Positions 15,426-26,534 are shown, counted from the stretch's first letter. The stretch: 35,498 nt of DNA from Candidatus Tanganyikabacteria bacterium (GCA_016867235.1 VGJY01000020.1:1-35498), one strand, 5' to 3'. A program made the numbers and translations. Notes: generated by a model from the letters alone, not told the origin.

Positions 15426-16301
15426 TTGCACACCAAGGTTCCCCGGTCGGCGCCCATCGGCCTGTATGATTCCGGCGTGGGCGGCCTTTCGGTCGTGCGC
15501 GAGGTCTTCCGGCAACTTCCCGCCGAAGGCGTCCACTACCTGGGCGACACGGCGCGCGTGCCCTACGGCGGCCGCCAGAGCGCCGAACTGGTGGAGTTCA
15601 ACCGAGAGATCCTCGCCTACCTGGCGTCCGAGGGCGCCAAGGCCGTCCTGGTGGCCTGCAACACCTCATGCGCCACGGCCCTCGAGACCTTGCGGCCGGA
15701 GTGCCGCCTTCCCGTCGTGGGCCTCATCGACGCCGGCGCGCGCTCGGCACTGGCCTACGGGCGGCGCATCGCGGTGCTCGCCACCGAGGCCACCGTGCGC
15801 AGCGGCGCCTACGAGCAGGCCATCTTGCGCCTGGAACCTGGGGCCGAGGTCGTCAGCGTCCCGTGCCCCGGCCTGGTCCCGGTCGTGGAGGCGGGGGACT
15901 GGCATGGCGCGGCGGCACGCGCGGCCGTGCGGGAGGCCCTGGAGCCGTTGCGCGGCGTGGCCGTGGACGCGGCCGTGCTGGGCTGCACGCACTACCCCAT
16001 GCTGGGCGATCTGATCGGCGCCGAACTCGGCCCCGACGTGCGCCTGGTCGATCCGGCCACCGAAGCCGTGGCCGAACTGGCGTGGATCCTCTTCGAGCAG
16101 GACCTCCTCGCCCCCGCCGGGTCGCAACCGGCCCACCAGATCGCGGTCACCGGCGACGCGGAAGCCTTCGCGGTGCAGGCCTCTCGCATACTGGGCGTGC
16201 CGGTCCCGCCAGTCCGGCACATCTTCCTCGAGACCTTGCGTCTGGCCGGCGACACCGTCGAATCTTCCGGCTTCGCACCCTCTTCGGAACGCCAGCGGTA
16301 G
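15426..16301 (+). CDS. murI: Glutamate racemase
   Basis: A 291-residue cytoplasmic enzyme converting L- to D-glutamate for peptidoglycan. The motifs are complete: IGLYDSGVGGLSV with Asp15-Ser16, YLGDTARVPYGGR (38-50), first catalytic cysteine in VACNTSCAT (Cys78), second in LGCTHYP (Cys187) with His189. The start is placed at the TTG with AGGAG 6 nt upstream; an ATG at 15315 in the same frame would add 37 residues not typical of the family. The stop codon is immediately followed by the GTG of the carboxyltransferase gene with no spacer, so the two are probably co-translated although their pathways differ. Confidence 0.93.
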   Translation: MHTKVPRSAPIGLYDSGVGGLSVVREVFRQLPAEGVHYLGDTARVPYGGRQSAELVEFNREILAYLASEGAKAVLVACNTSCATALETLRPECRLPVVGLIDAGARSALAYGRRIAVLATEATVRSGAYEQAILRLEPGAEVVSVPCPGLVPVVEAGDWHGAAARAAVREALEPLRGVAVDAAVLGCTHYPMLGDLIGAELGPDVRLVDPATEAVAELAWILFEQDLLAPAGSQPAHQIAVTGDAEAFAVQASRILGVPVPPVRHIFLETLRLAGDTVESSGFAPSSERQR

Positions 16302-17864
16302 GTGGCCGAAACCGACGTCTCCGCCCTGCCCGAGGTCGTGGCCGACCTCCACCGGCGCCGGGAGAAGGCGCGCGAACTCGGGGGCGCCGACGCCGTCGCC
16401 AGGCAACACGCCGCCGGCAAGATGACCTGCCGGGAGCGCCTGGACCTGCTGCTCGATCCGGAGTCGTTCGAGGAAATCGGCATCCAGGCCCAGGCCCAGC
16501 CGCATCCGGATCTGGCGGGCAAGGAGACCCCCGCCGACGGCGTCGTCACCGGCTTCGGGAAGGTCGACGGCCGCACGGTCGCGGTCGCCGCGTACGATTT
16601 CACGGTCATCGCCGGAACAATCGGCATGGTGAGCGAGCGCAAGGTGAACCGGATGCGCGAATTGGCCTTGCGCCACCGCGTCCCCATGATCTGGCTGCTC
16701 GACTCGGCCGGCGCCAGGGTGCAGGAAATAGCCTCATCCGAGTTCGCCGGCACCGGCAAGCTCTTCTTCGACCAGGTGATGCTCAGTGGCGTCGTGCCCC
16801 AGGTGGCCGCGGTCATGGGCCCCTGCGCGGCCGGCACCGCCTACATCCCGGCCCTGGCCGACGTCGTGTTCATGGTCAAGGGGACCGGCAGCATGGCGCT
16901 TGCGGGACCTCCCCTGGTCAAGGCCGTGACCGGTGAGGACACGACCGCCGAGGAACTGGGGGGCTCGAAGGTGCACTGCGAGCTATCGGGCTGCGGCGAC
17001 CTCGAGGCCGCGGACGATCCCGCGTGTCTCGCGGCCATCCGCGCCTACCTGAGCTACCTGCCTTCCGCCTGCGGCGAGTCCCTGCCGGAGCTTCCCGCCG
17101 AAGCGCCCGCCGGCGATCCCGAGGAGTTGCTGCGGGTGGTGCCGACCGATCCGCGCCGCCCCTACGACATGCGCAAGGTCCTGCGGCTGATCGTGGATGA
17201 AGGATCGCTGTTCGAACTCAAGCCGAAGTTCGGCGCCACGATCATCACCGCGTTCGCGCGGCTCGCCGGCCGGCCGGTCGGTCTGGTGGCCAGCCAGCCG
17301 TCGGTCATGGCCGGCATCCTCAACAACGACTCGGCCGACAAGGCGGCGCGCTTCATCACGCTGTGCGACGCCTACGGCGTGCCCCTGGTCTTCTTCCAGG
17401 ACGTGCCGGGATTCATGGTGGGCACGAAGGTCGAGCAGGGCGGCATCATCCGCCACGGCGCCAAGATGCTCTATGCGGTCTCCATGGCGACCGTGCCCAA
17501 GGTGACGGTCGTCGTGCGCAAGGCGTACGGGGCCGGCTACTACGTCATGTGCGGCAGCGGCTACAACCCGGATCGCATCGTCGCCTGGCCGGGCGCGGAG
17601 ATCAGCCTGATGGGCCCCGAGGGCGCGGCAAACATCGTCTTCCGCAAGCAGATGGAGGCGGCGGCGGATCCGGCGGCCGAACGCGGCGCCCGGGTCGAGC
17701 AGTTCCGGAGCCTGATCAACCCCTACATCGCGGCGGGCAACGCCTTGATCGACGACGTCATCGATCCGCGCGAGACGCGCGCTGTCCTGATCCGCGCGCT
17801 GCTCGATGCCGCCGGCAAGCGCGTGGATCTGCCGCCCCGCAAGCACGGCATCTTCCCGGTCTAG
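16302..17864 (+). CDS. Acyl-CoA carboxylase carboxyltransferase (beta) subunit
   Basis: A 520-residue biotin-dependent carboxyltransferase moving CO2 from carboxybiotin to an acyl-CoA (propionyl-, acetyl- or methylcrotonyl-type). The N-half crotonase-like domain contains RERLDLLLDPESFEEIG, TIGMVSERKVNRM, LLDSAGARVQE and AGTAYIPALADVVFMVKG; then GPPLVKAVTGEDTTAEELGG, the segment that helps set acyl specificity. The C-half has GFMVGTKVEQGGIIRHGAKM, YGAGYYVMCG and MGPEGAANIVF. GPPLVKA is closer to methylcrotonyl-type than to the propionyl-type GPDVVK, but substrate cannot be fixed. The start GTG directly follows the murI stop. Its partner biotin carboxylase-BCCP is the convergent gene 945 nt away, an unusual face-to-face arrangement. 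The last 4 nt overlap the end of the opposite-strand lipoprotein gene. Confidence 0.92.
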   Translation: MAETDVSALPEVVADLHRRREKARELGGADAVARQHAAGKMTCRERLDLLLDPESFEEIGIQAQAQPHPDLAGKETPADGVVTGFGKVDGRTVAVAAYDFTVIAGTIGMVSERKVNRMRELALRHRVPMIWLLDSAGARVQEIASSEFAGTGKLFFDQVMLSGVVPQVAAVMGPCAAGTAYIPALADVVFMVKGTGSMALAGPPLVKAVTGEDTTAEELGGSKVHCELSGCGDLEAADDPACLAAIRAYLSYLPSACGESLPELPAEAPAGDPEELLRVVPTDPRRPYDMRKVLRLIVDEGSLFELKPKFGATIITAFARLAGRPVGLVASQPSVMAGILNNDSADKAARFITLCDAYGVPLVFFQDVPGFMVGTKVEQGGIIRHGAKMLYAVSMATVPKVTVVVRKAYGAGYYVMCGSGYNPDRIVAWPGAEISLMGPEGAANIVFRKQMEAAADPAAERGARVEQFRSLINPYIAAGNALIDDVIDPRETRAVLIRALLDAAGKRVDLPPRKHGIFPV

Positions 17865-18346
17865 TCCGCCGGCAGGCCGACCTGTCGGAACGTCTCGCGC
17901 CACCAGCACAGTTCACGCGGGTCGTACCGTTCTTCGGGACCGGGCAGCAACGGCCCCGCGTACGCACATGGTTCGGCCACCGGATTGGCGGCAGCCTGCG
18001 CCAGGACGAAACCGTAACGCCTGGCCCCCATCCGCAGGAAACGGCCGGCCGGACCGCCCCGGGAAGCGACGGCGGCGGCCAGGGCGGGCGGCGGTTCGGC
18101 ACCGCGCAGGTTCGCGAGCTGGATCGCCATGCGGTGCAGGGTCTCGCCCTCGAGCGGATCGCCCGTCCGCAAGGCGCGACGGAGCTTCTCGCCCGTGGTG
18201 GCCTCGACCTCGCGCACGTACTCGCCGCGGCCGCGCTCTCCCGAGCACCGCGGGTTGGTCCCACCCCGCAGGAACTGCAGCTCGTGGCTCGCCGGCCCGC
18301 AGCCGACCAGGCCGGCGATCGCCAGACAGATTCCGCAATGGCGCAT
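17861..18346 (-). CDS. Small putative lipoprotein of unknown function
   Basis: A 161-residue protein starting MRHCGICLAIAGLVGCGPAS, a short lipoprotein-type signal with the lipobox Cys at residue 16. The mature part is Arg/Ala-rich with four further cysteines (for example NPRCSG, EPCAYAG, ELCWWRE), which could form disulfides outside the cytoplasm. I do not recognise a family. GGGGAGA sits directly before the ATG. It lies between the two subunit genes of the acyl-CoA carboxylase and ends by overlapping the carboxyltransferase stop by 4 nt on the other strand. Confidence 0.6.
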   Translation of the reverse strand: MRHCGICLAIAGLVGCGPASHELQFLRGGTNPRCSGERGRGEYVREVEATTGEKLRRALRTGDPLEGETLHRMAIQLANLRGAEPPPALAAAVASRGGPAGRFLRMGARRYGFVLAQAAANPVAEPCAYAGPLLPGPEERYDPRELCWWRETFRQVGLPAD

Positions 18347-18462
18347 TCTCCCCTCCCCTGTCGCCTTCCGGCGCCAGCTTAGGGGAAGCGTCCCCCCGAC
18401 GTTACCGTCCGATCTGGACAGGCATCAGCGGGCTGCCATCGGCTGGAGGTGGCGGGCTGGCG

Positions 18463-18702
18463 TCAGGCGGCCGAGTAGATCCGGCTCAGCGTCGAGGCGA
18501 TGCCCTCGAGAGTCACGGCCGGCTCCAGCCCGATGGCCGACGTCATGCCCTGGCAGCAGGTCGCGGCGGTATCGCGGCCCAGCGAGGAGCCGCCTGCCGG
18601 CGCGGCGTCGGCCACGTCAGCGGCCTCGGCCGTCGGCCGCGAGTTCGCGACCTTCCCGATTGCACCTGCCAGCTTCTCCAAGCCGCCGAATACATTGAGC
18701 AT
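18463..18702 (-). CDS. Small hypothetical protein (79 residues)
   Basis: Begins MLNVFGGLEKLAGAIGKVA, an amphipathic helix, followed by an Ala/Asp-rich middle and a Cys-Cys pair (TAATCCQGM), then a second helix (VTLEGIASTLSRIY). There is no signal or membrane segment. GGGGG lies about 9 nt before the ATG and a TATAAC box further upstream near 18749 could serve as a -10. I do not recognise it. It is on the strand of, and downstream of, the biotin carboxylase gene. Amino-acid composition is plausible for a real gene but length leaves doubt. Confidence 0.42.
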   Translation of the reverse strand: MLNVFGGLEKLAGAIGKVANSRPTAEAADVADAAPAGGSSLGRDTAATCCQGMTSAIGLEPAVTLEGIASTLSRIYSAA

Positions 18703-18808
18703 CCGCCAAATCCCCCTGGTACGGCGCCCAGCTACCCGCCTCGGAGGTTATATCCGCATTTGCCGCTGCGGACTTACGTTTGGAGTGTGTTAAGCCTCCC
18801 GGCCGACC

Positions 18809-20602
<1,794 letters not shown>

Positions 20603-20614
20603 GGAAACTGCGCG

Positions 20615-21340
20615 CTACCGCGCCGCGGCGACGGCTGGCGCGAATGCCTGCGTCTGGCCGGGTTGCAGCACCGTGACCTCGGCCTTGCCGCCGACGGCCG
20701 CGACGAAATCGGCAGGCTTGCCGGGCAGGCCCTCGAACGTGGAATGGTGCATCGGCACGACGCGTCTGGCGCCGATCAGCTCGACCGCCCTGGCCGCATC
20801 GGACGGGTCCATGGTGTACAGGTCCCCGATCGGCAGCAGGGCGATGTCCGGAGCGTAGCGCTCGCCGATGAGCTGCATGTCGCCAAACAGGGCGGTGTCG
20901 CCCGCGTGGTAGACCTTGAGGCCGTCCTCGAGCGTGAGCACGAAGCCGCATGCCTCGCCGCCGTATATCACCTGGTCGCCGTCCTGGATGCCGCACGAAT
21001 GCCGGGCGTCCACCATGCGCACCTGGATGCCCTGTACCGGCACTTTGCCGCCCTTGTTCATCCCCATGCCGGTCTTGACGCCCTTGCCGGCCAGCCAGAG
21101 GTAGGTCTCGAAGATGGCGACGACCTGGGCCTCGGTACGCCTGGCGAGCTCCACGGCGTCGCCGATGTGGTCGAAGTGGCCGTGGGTGATCAGCATGAGG
21201 TCGAGCTTGTCCAGGGACTTGTAGGCGTCGGGGCAGGCCGGATTGCCCATCACCCAGGGATCGATGAGCACCCGCTTGCCCCCCGGGGTGTCCAGCAGGA
21301 ACGTCGAATGGCCCAGCCAGGTTAGTTCCAGGTTCTTCAT
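20615..21340 (-). CDS. UPF0173-type metallo-beta-lactamase-fold hydrolase
   Basis: A 241-residue protein: WLGHSTFLLDTPGGKRVLIDPW (residues 8-29), metal-binding HGHFDH (53-58), later HSCG, YHAGDTALFGDM and MHHSTFEG, in the order of the UPF0173/YtkL group of the metallo-beta-lactamase superfamily (L-ascorbate-6-phosphate lactonase-like). The physiological substrate is unknown. A strong GGGAGGG lies upstream of the ATG, which fixes the start over upstream in-frame codons. It is followed after 12 nt by the biotin carboxylase gene and is divergent from the M20 gene with a 52-nt shared spacer. Confidence 0.9.
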   Translation of the reverse strand: MKNLELTWLGHSTFLLDTPGGKRVLIDPWVMGNPACPDAYKSLDKLDLMLITHGHFDHIGDAVELARRTEAQVVAIFETYLWLAGKGVKTGMGMNKGGKVPVQGIQVRMVDARHSCGIQDGDQVIYGGEACGFVLTLEDGLKVYHAGDTALFGDMQLIGERYAPDIALLPIGDLYTMDPSDAARAVELIGARRVVPMHHSTFEGLPGKPADFVAAVGGKAEVTVLQPGQTQAFAPAVAAAR

Positions 21341-21378
21341 GACAGCCCTCCCTCTGCTCCGAATTCGCCATGCTAGAG

Positions 21379-21384
21379 TAATCT
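21379..21384 (+). promoter_or_regulatory. Possible leaderless -10 box of the M20 peptidase gene
   Basis: TAATCT ends 8 nt before the ATG at 21393, and AACTGCT between them is not a Shine-Dalgarno. An overlapping minus-strand TAGCAT could serve the divergent UPF0173 gene. Confidence 0.35.
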
Positions 21385-21392
21385 GAACTGCT

Positions 21393-22577
21393 ATGCCAAG
21401 CGCCATCTCGCTGCCTCCCGACGTGGAGGCCCTCTCGGCCGAACTGTACGAGTTGCGCCGCCAGATTCACCAGCAGCCGGAGCTGGGTTTCGAAGAGACC
21501 CGGACCGCGCGCCTGGTGGCCTCCCGGCTGGAAGGCCTCGGCCTGGAAGTGCAGACCGGCGTCGCCCGAACGGGCATAGTCGCCCTGGTGCGCGGAGCGC
21601 GGCCGGGCCGCACGGTGCTCGTGCGGGCCGACATGGACGCCCTGCCGGTGGCCGAGGAGACGTCGGCGCCCTACAAGTCCCAGGTGCCCGGCGTCATGCA
21701 TGCGTGCGGCCACGACGGCCACACGGCGGTGCTGATCGGCCTGGCCAAGGTCCTGGCGGCCAAGCGGGAGCAGATCGCCGGCACGGTGAAGCTGGTGTTC
21801 CAGCCCGCCGAGGAGGGCCCGGGGGGCGCTGAGCCGATGATCGCCGCGGGCGTCCTCGAAGACCCCAAGGTGGACGCCGCCATCGGCTTCCACCTCTGGA
21901 ACAACCTGCCGGTCGGGCAGGTAGGCGTGCGGCCTGGCCCCATCATGGCGGCCACCGACCAGGTGGACATCACGATCAAGGGCAAGGGCGGCCACGGCGC
22001 CAAGCCCCACCTGTCGGTGGACGCGGTCGTGGTGGCTTCCCACGTCGTGACCGGTCTCCAGAGCATCGTGTCGCGCATGGTCAATCCGCTGCATTCGGCG
22101 GTGATCACGATGGGGACCATTAACGGCGGCTTCCGCCACAACGTCATCGCCCCGGCGGTCAGCCTGTCGGGCACGGTGCGCACCTACGAGAAGGGCCTGC
22201 GCGACGAGATGCCGCGGCGCATCGAACGCATGGTGCGCGGCATCTGCGAGGCGATGGGCGCAACCTACGCGATCGACTACGTCCGGGTTTATCCACCCAC
22301 CGTCAACGATCCGGCGATGACCGACCTCGTGCGGGCGGCGGCCGCAAAGGTGGTCGGCGCCGACAACGTCATCCACGTCGAACCCTCGATGGGCGGCGAG
22401 GACATGAGCTACTTCCTCGACGCGGTGCCGGGCTCGTACTTCTTCCTTGGCTCGGCCAACTCCGAGCGAGGGCTCGATCAGCCCCACCACAGCCCGGGCT
22501 TCGACTTCGACGAGGCGGCCCTGCCTATCGGCCTGCAGGTGCTGCAGCAGGCGGTCTTCGACTACCTGGGCAGCTGA
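21393..22577 (+). CDS. M20-family amidohydrolase (hippurate/N-acyl-amino-acid deacylase type)
   Basis: A 394-residue binuclear zinc amidohydrolase. Ligands and catalytic residues are in place: HACGHDGH (Cys105, His107), QPAEEGPGG (Glu140-Glu141), GFHLW (His167), KGGHGAKP (dimerisation-domain His201), and LDQPHHSPGFDFDE near the C-terminus. RADMDALPVAEETSAPYKS is the usual substrate-side loop. Relatives hydrolyse hippurate, indole-acetyl-amino acids or N-acetyl-diaminopimelate; the substrate cannot be told. Length is typical. The last 16 nt overlap the convergent restriction gene. Confidence 0.92.
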   Translation: MPSAISLPPDVEALSAELYELRRQIHQQPELGFEETRTARLVASRLEGLGLEVQTGVARTGIVALVRGARPGRTVLVRADMDALPVAEETSAPYKSQVPGVMHACGHDGHTAVLIGLAKVLAAKREQIAGTVKLVFQPAEEGPGGAEPMIAAGVLEDPKVDAAIGFHLWNNLPVGQVGVRPGPIMAATDQVDITIKGKGGHGAKPHLSVDAVVVASHVVTGLQSIVSRMVNPLHSAVITMGTINGGFRHNVIAPAVSLSGTVRTYEKGLRDEMPRRIERMVRGICEAMGATYAIDYVRVYPPTVNDPAMTDLVRAAAAKVVGADNVIHVEPSMGGEDMSYFLDAVPGSYFFLGSANSERGLDQPHHSPGFDFDEAALPIGLQVLQQAVFDYLGS

Positions 22578-24382
22578 GCGAGGGCGGCCGGAAAGACCGC
22601 GTGCGGCGGTCCGGCCTCGGGATGCGCGGCGGTCAGGGCCAGGGCGGCCGCGAAGCGGCGCTGCTGGCCGGTACCGGGAGCGGCCTCCCAGGCGGCGGCG
22701 ACCGCTTCGGCGGGCAGAGCGATGGCCGCCGCCGCGACGCGCGCCGGGTGCCAGGCAGGCGCAGGCGTGGCCGCAGGCGGCGGCGCCGCGTCGCGTTCGG
22801 GCCGGTCGGGATCGGCGCGGACGGGCAGATCGGCCAGGGGGATGCCGCAAACGTCCACCGCCTCCTCGGCTCCCCAGGCACCTGGCCGCGATCGGCGCAG
22901 ACCGCGCCCCAGCACCTGCTCGACCAGCAATGCCGAACCAAACGGGCGCAGGCCCACCAGTTGCGCCACGTTGGGAGCGTCCCAGCCCTCGGCCAGCATC
23001 GCCACCGACACCACGCAGCGGACGTCGCGACCGGGCGGGACGGCCGGATCGAGGCCAAGGCCCTCGGCCAGGAGGGCGTATTCGGCCGGGGGCCGGCCGC
23101 CGGGCCAGGCGGCGAGCCCGACCGTTAGGCCGGTCCAGCGGAGGTGGCGGGCGACGGCCTGACCCTCGTCCAGGGTGCCCGAGTCGAGGCGGACGGCGTC
23201 GGCGAAATCCGGGTAGGTCGCGCCCAGGTACGCGTGCACGGCTCGGGCCAGCGCCAGATCGCGGCAGACCACCGCGAGGACCGGCGGGGCCGGGGGACGC
23301 TTGCCGGCGCCGGCCTCGTCGGCCCAGCGCGCGGCGGTGGCCCGGTTGCGCTCGGCCATGGCATCGAGAGCCGGCCGGGCAGCGGCCAGGATGGAAGCCG
23401 CCCCGCGCGACCAGGGCAGGCGCGGCATCGCGATCGGTTGCTGGGGGATCTTGACGATACCCGCCTCGATCGCGTCGGCAAGCGGAAAGCGGCTGACCAC
23501 CCAGGGCAGCGGCTCGGCGGATCCCGCATCCAGGGGCGTCGCGGTGAGATCCACGCACAGGCCGATGCCGCGAGCGGCATGGAGGGCGTCGAGGCCCTCG
23601 GCCCACACCGTCGCCTTCCCGCCGGCCGCCGAGCGGTGGGCGTGGTGCGCCTCGTCGTTGAGGACCAGCAGACGCCCCGCACGCCCGACCACGCGCCGCG
23701 CCAGCACCTCGTCGGACTCTGTCCCGCGCGCCACCACGCGAGCGGCTACGCCGAAGGCCTCCCCGAGGTCGCGCCGCATGAGCGCGTGCCAGCTCCGGAT
23801 GACCAGGCGCGCCCGCCGGAGGGCCACCATTTCCTCGGGTGCCACCAGATCCCGCCCCCGGTAGACGCTGCCCTCGCCACGGGCGGGACGCAGGTCGCCG
23901 AGGCGTTCGCGCACCATCACGTTCGGGGCGATCACCAGGATGCCTTCCGGAAACCGCGAATCGCGGGGATAGGCTTGCCGGTTGAAGCCGGACCAGGCGA
24001 TCAGCGCCGCCATGACGGCCGTCTTTCCGGCGCCGGTGGCCAGGCTGCAGGCCATGCGGGGGATCGCGCCGTCGCGCAACCGCGCCTCGGGCGGCGCGCA
24101 CTCGTGGAGGTAAATCACGGTCTCGATCGCTTCGCGCTGCGCGAAGAAGAGCCGCTCGCCGCCGCTCCACCGAGCCAGCAGGCGGCGGGTCACGGCGGTC
24201 GCGCCGGGATACCCCGCGCCGCGCCAGGCTGCGACGCGCCTGCGGAGGCCGTCCACTTCCGGGTCCCCGGCCGGCCGCCTGCCGGCGCGGAGTTCGGGGC
24301 CGGGCGCCCAGTGGGCCGTGGGTTCCGCATAGGGACTCCCGAGGATCGGCGACGCGTCGGCATGCCGAACCCTGCTAGGCAC
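22562..24382 (-). CDS. Restriction subunit, DEAD/DEAH helicase (BPTD_3080-like), nuclease domain not seen
   Basis: A 606-residue superfamily 2 helicase. The N-terminus (ASPILGSPYAEPTAHW, GRRP) is characteristic of BPTD_3080-like restriction endonucleases. Motif I is ATGAGKT (115-121), motif II DEAH (243-246), motif III TATP (280-283), motif VI region VEQVLGRGLRR (to 497). Only about 109 residues follow, Ala/Pro-rich, whereas relatives I know continue for several hundred residues with a PD-(D/E)XK-like nuclease. So this version may be a translocase without its own nuclease, or a truncated enzyme. The GTG start overlaps the methyltransferase stop by 8 nt, the usual operon coupling. The 3' end overlaps the M20 gene by 16 nt. 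Confidence 0.8.
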   Translation of the reverse strand: MPSRVRHADASPILGSPYAEPTAHWAPGPELRAGRRPAGDPEVDGLRRRVAAWRGAGYPGATAVTRRLLARWSGGERLFFAQREAIETVIYLHECAPPEARLRDGAIPRMACSLATGAGKTAVMAALIAWSGFNRQAYPRDSRFPEGILVIAPNVMVRERLGDLRPARGEGSVYRGRDLVAPEEMVALRRARLVIRSWHALMRRDLGEAFGVAARVVARGTESDEVLARRVVGRAGRLLVLNDEAHHAHRSAAGGKATVWAEGLDALHAARGIGLCVDLTATPLDAGSAEPLPWVVSRFPLADAIEAGIVKIPQQPIAMPRLPWSRGAASILAAARPALDAMAERNRATAARWADEAGAGKRPPAPPVLAVVCRDLALARAVHAYLGATYPDFADAVRLDSGTLDEGQAVARHLRWTGLTVGLAAWPGGRPPAEYALLAEGLGLDPAVPPGRDVRCVVSVAMLAEGWDAPNVAQLVGLRPFGSALLVEQVLGRGLRRSRPGAWGAEEAVDVCGIPLADLPVRADPDRPERDAAPPPAATPAPAWHPARVAAAAIALPAEAVAAAWEAAPGTGQQRRFAAALALTAAHPEAGPPHAVFPAALAQLPR

Positions 24383-26534
24383 CGGGCACCGCCCGCATGG
24401 CCACCAGTTCGTGGCCGCGATCGTCGACCACCTTCACCGCGACCGTGCGGTGCAGGCCGGGTTCGAACGGCATGCTGAGCGTGGACCGGCCCCAGGCATC
24501 GTCCCAGGTCTCCCCGAGCAGGCGCCGCAGGGCTTCAAACGCCTGGGTCCGCGGGAATTGCGCCTGGCGCATGCGAAACACCCGGCCGTCGTGGTCGGTG
24601 TCGAGGAACCATGCCGGCACGTCGGCTGCGGCCAGGCGCCGCACGGCCCCCTCGACCGGGTCGAAGACGTCCACGCCGGCCAGGCGCACCGCGAGGCGCC
24701 CGTCAGCGGCCGTCTCGACGTCGAACTCCGGCATCCCGGTGATGGCGAACAGCTCGCTCGCCCGGGTCGTCTTGAGGAGATCGCCCAGCAGGAGATCGGC
24801 GGTGGCGTGGACCAGGGTGACGCCGGTTGCCGCGGCTCGTGCCGCGGCGGGCACGGAGAACGCGACGCCGACGACGAAGATCTCGGAATGGCCTGCCGCT
24901 CGCGCCTCGCGCGCCGCCCCGGCCACCTGCGGCTCGGCGACGGCGCCATGGACGGGGCCGAGTGACAGGCCGACCGGGCGCCCGCCCGCTTCGGCCTCCG
25001 CATGCAGGAACTCTCCGGTGAATTCCCGTAGGCCCGCGAGCTCCAGGCTGCGCCCCCCGGGCAGGCGCAACAACGGAGAGCGCCGCAGGAACTCCAGCAT
25101 TCGGGGCACTCCGGCGCCAGCGGCGGCAGCGGGAGCCCCGGCATCGCCGGCGATCGGAGGCGGGCCCGTGGCGGAAAGCGCAAAGGGCGCAGAGATGCGT
25201 ACGGCACTCTTGTCCTCGGCCGGCTCATCGACGAGGGTGACGGTATCGGGATCCTGGCCGCCCGCGACGGTGCGGAGCGTGATCCGCGGGAGTTCGCGGT
25301 AGCACAGCCCTCCGGCCGGGCCGCGCTCCGGATCGCGCAGGCGCCAGGCTGGGTGGACGGCAGTCAGCAGGCGCTCCCGGGTCAGCGCGATGGGGACGCG
25401 GGCGGTATCGATCGCGATCCAGCGCCGGCCCCAGCGTTCGGCCACCAGCGGCGTCGTGCCGCTTCCGCAGGTAGGATCCAGCACGAGGTCGCCCGGATCG
25501 CTCGTCATCAGGAGACAGCGGGCCACGACGTCCTCGCTGGTCTGGACCACGTAGCGCTTGTCGTAGGCGCCCACGGTGTCCTGCCAGAGGCTGGTGATCT
25601 TCGCCAGCGGAAAATCCTCCCAGTACAGCGTGTACACCAGGGTGCGCCCCTCGACGGCCAGGCGGCCGGCCGCGCGCAACCGCTCCATGCCGTCGGCCGA
25701 GGTGATCCAGGAGCCGCCGGGCGGCGGGCGGTAAGTCGCTCCCGCGAATTCGACCGGGAAGTCGTTTTGCGCCGAGTACCCCGGGGCCTTCATCGAGACG
25801 TACCGGAAACGCCGGCCCCCGCCGTCGACCTTCCAGTGGAAGTCCGCCTGGAGCGGCTGATAGAGCTGCCGGTAGGTCATGCGCTCGGGATCCCTGGCGT
25901 ACCAGAGCAGGTGGTCGCACATCGCATCCAGGAAGCGGGCGCCCAGCGGCATGGTCTTCTTCCGGAACGGGATCTGCGCCACGAAGGCATCCGCCCCGAA
26001 GACCTCGTCGAGGAGCATCCGCACCCGGTGGACGTTCTCGTCGCCTATTTGCACGAAGATCGCCCCGGTTGGCGCGAGGAGCTCCCTGGCCACGGTCAGC
26101 CTGTCCCGCATGTAGGTGAGGTAGCTGTGAATACCCAGCTCCCAGGTGTCGCGGTACGCCTGGATCACCTCGGGTTCGCGCACCAGGTCGCGCCCGTCGT
26201 CGTGCCGCACCCCGCGGGTCCGCACGAAGGGCTGGAAGTTGCTCCCGAAGCGCACGCCGTAGGGCGGATCCATGAACACCGTCTGGACGCTCTCTCCGAG
26301 CCCCTCGTACTCGAGCAGGGCGGTCATGACCACCAGCGAGTCGCCGTGGATCAACCGGTTGCGCCAGGCGCCATGCTCGAAGGCGATCGCGCCGGGCCCC
26401 GCGATTGCGCCGGGCGCCACCACCTCATGCTCGAACAGGGGAAGCACCGGCACCGCCAGTTGCGGCCGCTCGGCCTTCCCTGTCCAGGTCAGCGCCGGGT
26501 CGAGGCCCGGATCGTATTGCCAGGTGCGATGCAT
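24375..26534 (-). CDS. Beta-class site-specific DNA methyltransferase (adenine-N6 type)
   Basis: A 719-residue modification enzyme. Catalytic motif IV FMDPPYG (88-93) comes before the SAM-binding motif I VLDPTCGSGTT (351-361), the beta-class order; DPPY points to N6-adenine (N4-cytosine is possible). Between them, HSYLTYMRDRLTVARELLAPTGAIFVQIGDEN is the family helix-strand unit and the rest probably recognises DNA. The last ~300 residues (Ala/Gly-rich, with domains such as GHSEIFVVGVAFSV and MPEFDVETAADGR) are typical of the long methyltransferases paired with helicase-type restriction subunits. The start is taken at the ATG 26534, with a TAGACT box about 25 nt upstream; a GTG at 26585 in frame would add 17 residues. 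Confidence 0.86.
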   Translation of the reverse strand: MHRTWQYDPGLDPALTWTGKAERPQLAVPVLPLFEHEVVAPGAIAGPGAIAFEHGAWRNRLIHGDSLVVMTALLEYEGLGESVQTVFMDPPYGVRFGSNFQPFVRTRGVRHDDGRDLVREPEVIQAYRDTWELGIHSYLTYMRDRLTVARELLAPTGAIFVQIGDENVHRVRMLLDEVFGADAFVAQIPFRKKTMPLGARFLDAMCDHLLWYARDPERMTYRQLYQPLQADFHWKVDGGGRRFRYVSMKAPGYSAQNDFPVEFAGATYRPPPGGSWITSADGMERLRAAGRLAVEGRTLVYTLYWEDFPLAKITSLWQDTVGAYDKRYVVQTSEDVVARCLLMTSDPGDLVLDPTCGSGTTPLVAERWGRRWIAIDTARVPIALTRERLLTAVHPAWRLRDPERGPAGGLCYRELPRITLRTVAGGQDPDTVTLVDEPAEDKSAVRISAPFALSATGPPPIAGDAGAPAAAAGAGVPRMLEFLRRSPLLRLPGGRSLELAGLREFTGEFLHAEAEAGGRPVGLSLGPVHGAVAEPQVAGAAREARAAGHSEIFVVGVAFSVPAAARAAATGVTLVHATADLLLGDLLKTTRASELFAITGMPEFDVETAADGRLAVRLAGVDVFDPVEGAVRRLAAADVPAWFLDTDHDGRVFRMRQAQFPRTQAFEALRRLLGETWDDAWGRSTLSMPFEPGLHRTVAVKVVDDRGHELVAMRAVPGA

